From NCBI GenBank assembly GCA_020725585.1, contig DYES01000065.1, positions 1-64,000 on the forward strand: a stretch of 64,000 nt of DNA, written 5' to 3'. A model generated the notes under the pieces. It did no database searches, had not been told where the DNA came from, and saw nothing but the letters and a program-made list of their open reading frames with translations. Below, one piece after another: positions 13,886-23,062 of this stretch; the first letter of the stretch is position 1, and every line of letters starts with the position of its first letter. The position numbers were made by a program, and so were the translations under genes. Source of the stretch: Desulfovirgula sp. Lineage in GTDB: Bacteria > Bacillota > Desulfotomaculia > Desulfotomaculales > Nap2-2B.

Positions 13886-14145
13886 TTTTTTGCATATTTA
13901 TTTGGTCTTTTGGGTAAGATGATCGGTAAGACAACCTAAACAGAAAATGGTTTTATAGTAAAAAAATGATCGACGATAAAAAGGAGGTGAGCATAAAATG
14001 TACAAATGATAATTTATATGATTATAAATAATTAAATAAAGGTCAAAAGTTAAATAATTTAGCTTTATTTATTAAATTGTACAATATTTAGCGGTGCTGT
14101 TAAAAAAAGAAGCTTACTCAGCATTTCAAAGAGGGAGGGAAAGTA

Positions 14146-15528
14146 ATGCGCAAATCAGTGTTTAATCTTTATCATGCCCGCAACTTCCTGGCCGCACAAA
14201 TCCTCTTCCGCATCCTGGCCTACCTGGAAAAAAATCCTGAGGTCAACTTCCCGCGGCTTTTAGCCGTTGCCAAAAAAATCGCTGTTTTCAAAAAGCATAA
14301 AGACCAGATCGACCGTGTGGCGGCCACTTACCGGGAAAACGAGGCCATCCAAAAATACGTCCACCGCCTGCTTACCAACACCCACCCGAACGTCAAAAAG
14401 CGCCTCGGGCACAACTGGTTCATTAGCGAAATGCTTTTGGGGATTCCCTACCGGCAGAACCTCTCGGAAAAGCTGGGCGTGCACATCCCCAACTTTCTTC
14501 TGGTAGACCCCACCAGCGCCTGCAACTTGAGCTGCACGGGCTGCTGGGCCGGCAAATACGGCAAAAAAGACTCCTTGAGCCTTGCGCGGCTGGACCGTCT
14601 CTTCACCGAAGCAAAGGAGCTGGGCATCTACTGGATCGTCTTCTCCGGCGGAGAGCCGCTGTGCTACCCGCACCTGTTTGACCTGCTAGCCAAGCACAGC
14701 GACATGGCCTTTATGGCTTACACCAACGGGACGCTGATCAACGAGAAAGTGGCTGACAAAATCATCGCGGTGGGCAACTTCACCCCGGCCATCAGCCTGG
14801 AAGGGTGGAAAGAAACCACGGACGCCCGCCGGGGAGCCGGCACCTTTGACAAAATAATGCGGGCCATGGACCTATTGCGCGAAAGAGGGGCGGTCTTCGG
14901 GGTTTCGGTGACCATTACCCGCTACAACGTAATGGAAGTAACCAGCGATGAATTCATCGACTTCCTGATCGAAAAAGGGGTCACTTACGGCTGGACCTTT
15001 CACTACATCCCCATCGGGCGCAACCCCGACGTGGACCTCATGGTTACGCCGGAACAAAGGGCCTATTTGGCCGAGCGCATCCCTTACATCCGGACGCATA
15101 AGCCGATCCAGATCGCCGATTTCTGGAATGACGGAGAACTGGTGGAAGGCTGTATCGCCGGCGGGCGCAGCTACTTCCACATCAACGCCAAAGGGGACGT
15201 GGAGCCCTGCGCCTTTGTCCACTTTGCCCTGGACAACATTAATGAAAAAAGCTTGCTGGAGGTCTTAAAGTCGCCTTTGTTTGCAGCCTACCAGAAAAGG
15301 CAGCCCTTCAGCAAAAACCTTTTGCGCCCCTGCCCAATCATTGACGTGCCGCAGGCCCTGCGGGAAATCGTCCGCGAATCCGGCGCCCGCCCCACCCACG
15401 AGGGAGCAGAAACCGTTTTGGAGGGAACCATCGCCCGCTTTTTAGACCGCCGCTCCTCCGAGTGGGAAAAGGCGGCCGACGAAATCTGGGCGGCGCGGCG
15501 TGGAACGAAGAAGGCGGAGGGGTTTTAA
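14146..15528 (+). CDS. Radical SAM protein with C-terminal additional Cys-containing (SPASM-like) region
   Basis: CNLSCTGCW (CxxxCxxC) motif, GGEP motif, C-terminal GDVEPCAFVHFA. Confidence 0.88.
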   Translation: MRKSVFNLYHARNFLAAQILFRILAYLEKNPEVNFPRLLAVAKKIAVFKKHKDQIDRVAATYRENEAIQKYVHRLLTNTHPNVKKRLGHNWFISEMLLGIPYRQNLSEKLGVHIPNFLLVDPTSACNLSCTGCWAGKYGKKDSLSLARLDRLFTEAKELGIYWIVFSGGEPLCYPHLFDLLAKHSDMAFMAYTNGTLINEKVADKIIAVGNFTPAISLEGWKETTDARRGAGTFDKIMRAMDLLRERGAVFGVSVTITRYNVMEVTSDEFIDFLIEKGVTYGWTFHYIPIGRNPDVDLMVTPEQRAYLAERIPYIRTHKPIQIADFWNDGELVEGCIAGGRSYFHINAKGDVEPCAFVHFALDNINEKSLLEVLKSPLFAAYQKRQPFSKNLLRPCPIIDVPQALREIVRESGARPTHEGAETVLEGTIARFLDRRSSEWEKAADEIWAARRGTKKAEGF

Positions 15529-15551
15529 AGAGCGTTCATCCAATCTAATTC

Positions 15552-15593
15552 AAAAAACCGGGGGTGTCTTGAAAAGCCTACCGGTTTTTTTTA
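15552..15593 (+). terminator. Rho-independent terminator
   Basis: AAAAACCGG...CCGGTTTTTTTTA after radical SAM gene. Confidence 0.6.
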
Positions 15594-15819
15594 TTTTGTT
15601 TTTATTGACACGGAAATAGTTCAACAACAAACCTGTTGGTCCTGCAGCGAGGACGCCTATTGGCTAATCTAAAGGCTTAAAGCTCGTTAAGTAAAAAAAA
15701 CAAAACCAAAAACAAAAGGCAAAAGGTTAAATGGGGGTTTACTTCGTCGTTTAGGGCTACTATATTATTATTATATTGTCACCAAATCCCCCGAAAATTT
15801 GCCGTCCCAGGAGGAAATT

Positions 15820-17184
<1,365 letters not shown>

Positions 17185-17202
17185 TAGTGAGGAGGAAAAA
17201 AT

Positions 17203-18804
17203 TTAAATCGAACAAGGCTTCCTCCGCCAAAGATTGAATACAAACTCCATCTCCTTTACTTTCAACAGCCGGCAACAAATTGTATAAATTAGACCTCCAG
17301 CGGCAATCAAAACACCCAGGCGCAATCCCTGCAGCACAAAACCACCCAGCCCGCCGGCGCCCAGGCCCAGGCGGCCGGCGAAAACAGCCCAGCCGGCAGC
17401 GTCTAAGCCGTAAACGTCAAGCCACCACACGACGATCCCCATGAAAAAGGCGGCGGTTGCAATGCGCACGGTCTGGTGCAGCAAAAACAGGCCGCCGATA
17501 CGTCCCAGACGCCGGCGCAAGCAGCTAAACAACAAAAGACAGGCGATCCCGGCGGCTATGGAGGAGGCCAGGGCCAGCCCCCCATGGGCCAGGTAACGGA
17601 CCAGGATCAGGTTTAAGACGACGTTGCTCGCTACGGCGGCCAGGCCCGTCCACATCGGAGTAACGGTATCCTGCAGGGCATAAAAAGCCCTGTTTAATAA
17701 GTCGCGCCAGACGAGAAAGATTAAGCCCAGCGCGTAGAAAAAAAGGGCGATCGCGGTCATCCGCGTGTCGTTAGCGTCAAAAGCCCCGCGTTGAAAGAGA
17801 AACTGAACAAGATCGTGCCTTAAGACAACCAACCCTACCGTAAGGGGAAGAAGCAGGAAGGCCAGCAGAGTAGTCCCGCGGCCCAGCGCCCTCCGAAAAC
17901 CATTCAGGTCGGTAAGCGCCGTCCTTTCCGTAAGCGTCGGATATAAAACGGTAATCAGCGGGACAGCAAATAGTCCCTGGGCGATCCCCAAAGCCCGCTG
18001 GGCATAGCTCAACGCCGAAATGCTGCCTTCCGCCAGGCCGGAGGCCAGTATCCGGTCCACCACTATGTTTAACTGGTTGGCCCCCACCCCGATCAAAACC
18101 GGCCCGGCCAGCAGAAGCATTCTCCGCAAGGCGGGATGGCGCCAATTTAACGTCCATCGATAAGTAATCCCGTACCGGTAGAGAGCGGGCACCTGGATAA
18201 GAAACTGGCTTACCGTAGCGAAAAGCGTGGCCCAGGCCACGCCGTAAATACCCCCGCAGGCACCGGCAAGAAAAATGCCACTGATCATAATAATGTTGTA
18301 CGGAATCCCCATCAGCGCCGGCATCGTAAAATGCTGGTAGGCGTTAAGCACCCCTTGCGCCCAACCTACCAAACCCATCAGGATCACCATGGGGAGCATT
18401 ATTCTTACCAGCCCCACCGTTAAGGAAGCCTGCGCCGGCGAAAAGCCGGGCGCCAGTACTTTGACCAGCCAGGGGGCGAGCGCCAACCCAATGACCACTG
18501 CCGCTGCAAAAACAATCAGCAAAGCATGAAAACTCGCCCAAATTATCTTGTTGAGCTCTCTTCGCTTCTGAGGCTGATGCAAATATTCGCTAAAAACCGG
18601 GATGCCCACTGTAGTGATGGCACTCCCCACGATCCCAAAAAAAACCGCCGGGACAACCAGGGCAACAAGGTAGGCGTCGGTAGCCGCACTGGCTCCAAAA
18701 ACCGCCGCCAGGGCCACTTCCCGACCAAAACCCAAAATTTTACTTAAAATGGTTGCGCCCGTTACGATCGCCGTAGCGCGGGCAATTTTTCCGCCATCGA
18801 TCAC
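17203..18804 (-). CDS. murJ: Lipid II flippase MurJ (MVF family)
   Basis: Polytopic protein; ATIVTGATILSKILGFGREVALAAVFGASAATDAYLVA characteristic N-terminus. Confidence 0.92.
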   Translation of the reverse strand: MIDGGKIARATAIVTGATILSKILGFGREVALAAVFGASAATDAYLVALVVPAVFFGIVGSAITTVGIPVFSEYLHQPQKRRELNKIIWASFHALLIVFAAAVVIGLALAPWLVKVLAPGFSPAQASLTVGLVRIMLPMVILMGLVGWAQGVLNAYQHFTMPALMGIPYNIIMISGIFLAGACGGIYGVAWATLFATVSQFLIQVPALYRYGITYRWTLNWRHPALRRMLLLAGPVLIGVGANQLNIVVDRILASGLAEGSISALSYAQRALGIAQGLFAVPLITVLYPTLTERTALTDLNGFRRALGRGTTLLAFLLLPLTVGLVVLRHDLVQFLFQRGAFDANDTRMTAIALFFYALGLIFLVWRDLLNRAFYALQDTVTPMWTGLAAVASNVVLNLILVRYLAHGGLALASSIAAGIACLLLFSCLRRRLGRIGGLFLLHQTVRIATAAFFMGIVVWWLDVYGLDAAGWAVFAGRLGLGAGGLGGFVLQGLRLGVLIAAGGLIYTICCRLLKVKEMEFVFNLWRRKPCSI

Positions 18805-18962
18805 TCCTGCCCTGCCTCCCGGTTTATTTTATCCTACCGGCTCTTTTTTCTACAAGCCCATCAAAAATAAAATTTACAGAAGGATTACTTTTTTTGATGA
18901 AGAATAAACTCTCTTATAGAATTTATAAATATTTTAAAGAATAAAGAAAGGAGGCAAAATCC

Positions 18963-19760
18963 ATGCTACCAGAAAAGTTGATCCCGCTTTTGGAAGCGCA
19001 AAAATTTTTTCAAACCGGGAGCATTATTGCCATCGGCGGCCAGTCTGTATTTATGAACCCCATGGGATTAATCAAAGAACTAATGAAAAGCGGCTGCAAA
19101 TCTATAAATCTCGTAGCTTCACCGGTGGGCGGCCTGGGTATTGACCTGTTGATCGGCGCCGGGCTGGTCAACTCGGTAGAATTTGCCCAGGTCAGCCTTT
19201 GGGAGTACGGCCTGGCCCCGAATCTGCGGCGCCATGCGGAAAGCGGCCGCTTAAAACTAAAAGAACATGCCTGAACGAGCTTTTTTGCCGGGCTCCAGGC
19301 TGGAGCCATGGGCTTGCCTTTTTTGCCCGTCCGGGGCTTAATCGGCACCGACTACTTGCGCATCCGTCCCGACTTTCAGATCATTAAAAATCCGTACGGG
19401 GAAGATGATCTGGTAGCCATTCCCGCCATCAAGCCAGATCTTTTGCTCATGCACGCATACAAAGCAGATCGCTTTGGCAATGTGCTGACGGACAAGCGAG
19501 AAAGCGATCCCCTGCTGGCCCGCGCATCAGATCGCGCCATAGCAACGGCGGAAGAAATCGTTCCGCACGTAGAACCAGAGGCGGATAAAATAATCATCCC
19601 GGGCATTTATATCGACGCCGTTATTCACCTGCCCGGCGGGGCGAAACCGACGGCCTGCCCGGGGTATTATGAGATCCAGGACGAAGAGATCCGGCGTTAC
19701 CTGCAGGCGGCACAAACGCCGGAAACTTTTCGCCAGTACCTGGAAGAGTTCCTTGCCTGA
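18963..19760 (+). CDS. CoA-transferase-like subunit alpha with in-frame TGA at codon 104 (candidate selenocysteine; alternative: nonsense mutation)
   Basis: Track ORFs 18963-19274 and 19308-19760 are in the same frame and join through TGA 19272-19274: ...GRLKLKEHA[TGA]TSFFAGLQAGAMGLPFLPVRGLIGTD...; homology-like motif AGAMGLPFLPxRxxxGTD; no other lesion. Confidence 0.75.
19272..19313 (+). promoter_or_regulatory. Putative bacterial SECIS-like hairpin following in-frame UGA
   Basis: UGA then 23 nt to apical loop; GGCTCCA(19291-19297)-GGC-TGGAGCC(19301-19307) perfect 7-bp stem, extended by GCC(19287-19289)/GGC(19311-19313). Confidence 0.5.
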
Positions 19761-19775
19761 AAGGGAGGTGATCAC

Positions 19776-20507
19776 ATGTCAGATCTGGCCTACACCCCTG
19801 AAGAATTAATGGCCGTACTGATCAGCCGGGAGGTGCGCGACGGCGAAAGGATCGGCGTGGGCACCCTTTCCCCCGTAGTGGCCGCGGGATGCATTTTGGC
19901 CCACCACACGCACGCGCCTAACGCCAGCCTGGCCATCTGGCGGTTTAAGGAATACTGGCCCTTTACCGAAGGAATGAAAGAGCTGTTTGACCTCGGCCAG
20001 CGCGGCAAGGTGGACCTGTTCTTTTTAAGCGGCGCCCAAATAGATCGTCACGGGAATACCAATCTTGTAGCCATTGGCGATTATAGCCAGCCCAAGGTGA
20101 GATTGCCCGGGGGAGCGGGCTCGGCTACCTTATCTTACACCGTGCCCCGCATAATCTTGTTCCAGGTCAACCACTCGAAACGCACATTTGTGGAAAAAGT
20201 AGATTTTATTACTGCCACCAACAACCCGCCGCCAAACGTATACCGCCGGGGTAAATTTACCAAATGCATTACCCCCCTGGCGATCTTGAATTTTGAGGGG
20301 GAAAACCCTCTTTTGGAAGCGGTCAACCCGGGAGTATCGGTACAACAGGTGGTTGAGAATACGGGCTTCACCCTGGTTATCCCCCCCAACGTAAAGGAGG
20401 CGCCCCCGCCAACCAGCGAAGAATTGCAGGTTTTGCGCACCGTCGTGAAAGAAAAGATACGCGCCGTATATCCGCAATTCAGCGCCACCGCTTTCAAAAA
20501 ACCGTAA
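19776..20507 (+). CDS. CoA-transferase-like subunit beta
   Basis: Follows alpha subunit after 15 nt with RBS; HGNTNLVAIGDYSQPKVRLPGGAGSA motif typical of glutaconate/IpdB-type beta subunits. Confidence 0.85.
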   Translation: MSDLAYTPEELMAVLISREVRDGERIGVGTLSPVVAAGCILAHHTHAPNASLAIWRFKEYWPFTEGMKELFDLGQRGKVDLFFLSGAQIDRHGNTNLVAIGDYSQPKVRLPGGAGSATLSYTVPRIILFQVNHSKRTFVEKVDFITATNNPPPNVYRRGKFTKCITPLAILNFEGENPLLEAVNPGVSVQQVVENTGFTLVIPPNVKEAPPPTSEELQVLRTVVKEKIRAVYPQFSATAFKKP

Positions 20508-20575
20508 AAATTGGTCTTTTGATAAGAAAACGAAAAGCTTAAGCTATACTCTCTAAAACTCTAAAACACTATCTC

Positions 20576-20604
20576 TTGACTAATTGCTTAAACAATGATA
20601 AAGT
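20576..20604 (+). promoter_or_regulatory. sigmaA-type promoter of small membrane protein gene
   Basis: TTGACT-N17-TAAAGT. Confidence 0.5.
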
Positions 20605-20643
20605 TTTTTTAGGCAATTCCACCAGAAGGGAAGGTTTAAGGGC

Positions 20644-20787
20644 ATGACGGTGGATTGGGGTCCATTTTACACAGCATTAATAATAGTCGGTTTGATTGGA
20701 GCGCTAGCGGGGATCTTCTCCGGACCGTTAAACCGGGTGATGGAAAAAGTTGAAGAAAAGGCATCAGGAAAAGCCACGCATACCTGA
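20644..20787 (+). CDS. Small (47 aa) putative membrane protein
   Basis: MTVDWGPFYTALIIVGLIGALAGIFSGPLNRVMEKVEEKASGKATHT; RBS-like AGAAGGGAAGG upstream, own promoter and terminator. Confidence 0.55.
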   Translation: MTVDWGPFYTALIIVGLIGALAGIFSGPLNRVMEKVEEKASGKATHT

Positions 20788-20800
20788 AAAGGGACAGTAG

Positions 20801-20845
20801 CCGTAAGCTGGGGCCTGCTTTTACCGGCTTACGGTTTTTAATTTT
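20801..20845 (+). terminator. Rho-independent terminator
   Basis: CCGTAAGC...GCTTACGG followed by TTTTTAATTTT. Confidence 0.7.
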
Positions 20846-20908
20846 CCATAAGTTTTCACGGACAACATTATTACTTGCAAACTAATTACTCTCCCGCGAG
20901 GAGTCAAA

Positions 20909-21907
20909 ATGCTGGAAGTTCTTTTGCGGGGCAAACTAAGTAATATCCTGGGTTTTTTGCTTATTGCTCTCGGCCTACTACCTACCGCATCCTGTTTGCT
21001 TGTTCTTTATTTCTGCATTAAACCAAACACGCTCCCGGAAATTGCCAAACTTAAGGTATTCGCCTGTACTGCGCTGATTGTAGTGATAACACCGCTATGC
21101 GTGCTTCTTTTTTACATAATTTTTCGTCAAATTTCTAAATTTATCGACGAATTTTGCCAGGGAATTGACCAGATCAGCCAGGGCAACTTCGGCATTTTCC
21201 TGCAGCCCCGTTACTTTGCTGAATTCGACAAGCTGGTCGAAAGTTTTAATTGCATGTCCTGGTACCTTTCTTTAGCTCGCCGCAAGCTGACGGACAAAAT
21301 CAGCCTGCTCCAAAAAGAAAGCGAAGAAATCCGGACTGCCTACCAAAACGTGACTAAAAACAACCTTCAGCTCAAAGAATTAATTTTGCAGGACCCCCTT
21401 ACGGGCATTTTTAACAGACGATATCTGATGCAGCAGCTCCACTGGCGAGTGAAAATTTCCATGAGATATAAACAGCCCCTGGCCGTCCTCTTTTTAGACA
21501 TTGACTATTTTAAGGAGATAAACGATACCTACGGCCACCAGGTAGGCGATCAAGTCCTCCGGGAACTCGTCCGGATCTTATTGCTGGCGATCCGGGGAAC
21601 AGACATTCTGACGCGGTATGGAGGGGAAGAATTTATTATCCTGGCGCCTCAAACGGACCTGCCCAGCGCCACCAGGCTGGCGGAAAGAATTCGGGAAAGA
21701 ATCGCCAGCAACGCCTTCCATACGCAAAAAGGGGTCATCCACTTCACAGTAAGCATAGGTGTGGCCACGTTTGACGGAAAAAAAGAGTACCGCCCGGAAG
21801 AAATTGTAGAAAAACTCCTGGCTTTCGCCGATCGCCGCTGCTACGAAGCAAAAGCAAAGGGGCGTAACCGGGTCGACATAATAAGCATAGAAGAGCCGAG
21901 AAAATAA
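20909..21907 (+). CDS. Membrane-anchored diguanylate cyclase (HAMP-like linker + GGDEF)
   Basis: Two N-terminal TM segments; RYGGEEF active site; RGTD (RxxD I-site) five residues upstream. Confidence 0.92.
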   Translation: MLEVLLRGKLSNILGFLLIALGLLPTASCLLVLYFCIKPNTLPEIAKLKVFACTALIVVITPLCVLLFYIIFRQISKFIDEFCQGIDQISQGNFGIFLQPRYFAEFDKLVESFNCMSWYLSLARRKLTDKISLLQKESEEIRTAYQNVTKNNLQLKELILQDPLTGIFNRRYLMQQLHWRVKISMRYKQPLAVLFLDIDYFKEINDTYGHQVGDQVLRELVRILLLAIRGTDILTRYGGEEFIILAPQTDLPSATRLAERIRERIASNAFHTQKGVIHFTVSIGVATFDGKKEYRPEEIVEKLLAFADRRCYEAKAKGRNRVDIISIEEPRK

Positions 21908-21987
21908 TTTTTGCACACACCCGGGAATAATGATATACTTATTTATGATTTGAAAGCATAAATGGCTTTAAGCAGGGAGTGTTCTGA

Positions 21988-22836
21988 TTGGCAAGTTTTT
22001 ATAAATATTTTGCCGTCCCGGTAATCGTTATCTTTTTCGCCGGTATCTGCGGCTGTGCGGCAATAAAAGAAAAAACAGCCAAAAAAGCCCCCGCGGAAAA
22101 CCAGCAACCGTTAAATGTAGCCGTTTATTATGTAAAAATAAACAATCAGGAGGAGTATCTCGTCAGAGAAATCCACCGCCTCCCCCACGCTGCGGATAGC
22201 TTAAAAGCCGCCGCCGAAGAATTAATCCGGGGCCAGCCCATCACCAAAGGAGCAGAAAAAATTTTCCCTCCCGGCACAAAAATACTGGGGATCGTTGTAG
22301 AAAGCGGGCACGCCACCGTAAACTTTTCCCGGGAAGTTCTGCAGGCCAGTGTTGGCTCGGAAGGAGAAGCCCTGGGCATCCAGAGCATGGTCAACACATT
22401 GACAGAATTTCCGGAAGTTCGGGCGGTTTCTTTTCAGGTGGAAGGCAAGCTGGATAACCGCACCAAGGACTGGTGGGGCCACGTCGGTTTATATAATCAA
22501 CCCTTCCACAGAGACCTCTCCAAAGTTTACGAACCCCCCATCTGGGTTACCCACCCGGTAGAAAACCAGGTAATCAGCATCCCCCTGCTGGTTAAAGGGA
22601 GTGCCAGGGTTTTTGAAGGAACCGTCCACGTCAGGTTAGTCGATAAGGACGGGCATAAACTGGCCGAGGGCTGGGCCACCGCCACAAAAGGAGCCCCCGA
22701 ACGTGGAGATTTTGAGCTCAGGCTAAAATTTGAGCCGCCGCCGGCCGCCGACCAGGGCTACCTGGAAGTTTTTGAAAAAAGCGCCCGGGACGGAAGTGAG
22801 CGCCATAAGGTGACGATCCCGGTAAGGTGGCAATAA
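21988..22836 (+). CDS. GerMN-domain lipoprotein (with C-terminal Gmad2-like domain)
   Basis: TTG start, lipobox-like GICGC; VNFSREVLQASVGSEGEALGIQSMVNTLTEFPEVRAVSFQVEG typical of GerMN; C-terminal Ig-like Gmad2 region. Confidence 0.82.
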   Translation: MASFYKYFAVPVIVIFFAGICGCAAIKEKTAKKAPAENQQPLNVAVYYVKINNQEEYLVREIHRLPHAADSLKAAAEELIRGQPITKGAEKIFPPGTKILGIVVESGHATVNFSREVLQASVGSEGEALGIQSMVNTLTEFPEVRAVSFQVEGKLDNRTKDWWGHVGLYNQPFHRDLSKVYEPPIWVTHPVENQVISIPLLVKGSARVFEGTVHVRLVDKDGHKLAEGWATATKGAPERGDFELRLKFEPPPAADQGYLEVFEKSARDGSERHKVTIPVRWQ

Positions 22837-22854
22837 AATCGGCTTCTAGGGGGT

Positions 22855-23037
22855 GTGAAGAACAACATGACAAGCAAGGGCAAAACCATAAAAAAAGCGC
22901 CCATTCCGGATAAACCAGCAGGCGAAACGAGCGAGCAGCTCGTTAGGCGGATAAAAAGGGACATGATTTGGGTAATCGTGAGCGCTGTCGTCGCCATGGG
23001 GCTGGGGCTTGTCGCCGGCCAGCTGATCAAATTCTAG
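22855..23037 (+). CDS. Small single-TM hypothetical protein
   Basis: 60 aa, basic N-terminus then MIWVIVSAVVAMGLGLVAGQLIKF. Confidence 0.5.
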   Translation: MKNNMTSKGKTIKKAPIPDKPAGETSEQLVRRIKRDMIWVIVSAVVAMGLGLVAGQLIKF

Positions 23038-23062
23038 CCCTGCTCCACCTTTTAGATCCTTT

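Noticed and set aside
14025-14090. AT-rich imperfect inverted repeat before the radical SAM gene
   Set aside because: Short imperfect pairing in very AT-rich DNA, no U-run; not strong enough to call as a terminator or riboswitch.
15700-15800. A-rich tract and TATTATTATTATA stretch upstream of the DUF1015 gene
   Set aside because: Probably ordinary promoter-region AT richness; no clear repeat unit or conserved motif.
19308-19760. Independent downstream start (ATG 19308) for a separate truncated CoA-transferase ORF
   Set aside because: The ATG lies within a conserved-looking motif (AGAMGLPF), has no properly spaced SD and overlaps the hairpin; the upstream ORF is in the same frame, so one interrupted gene is more likely than two.
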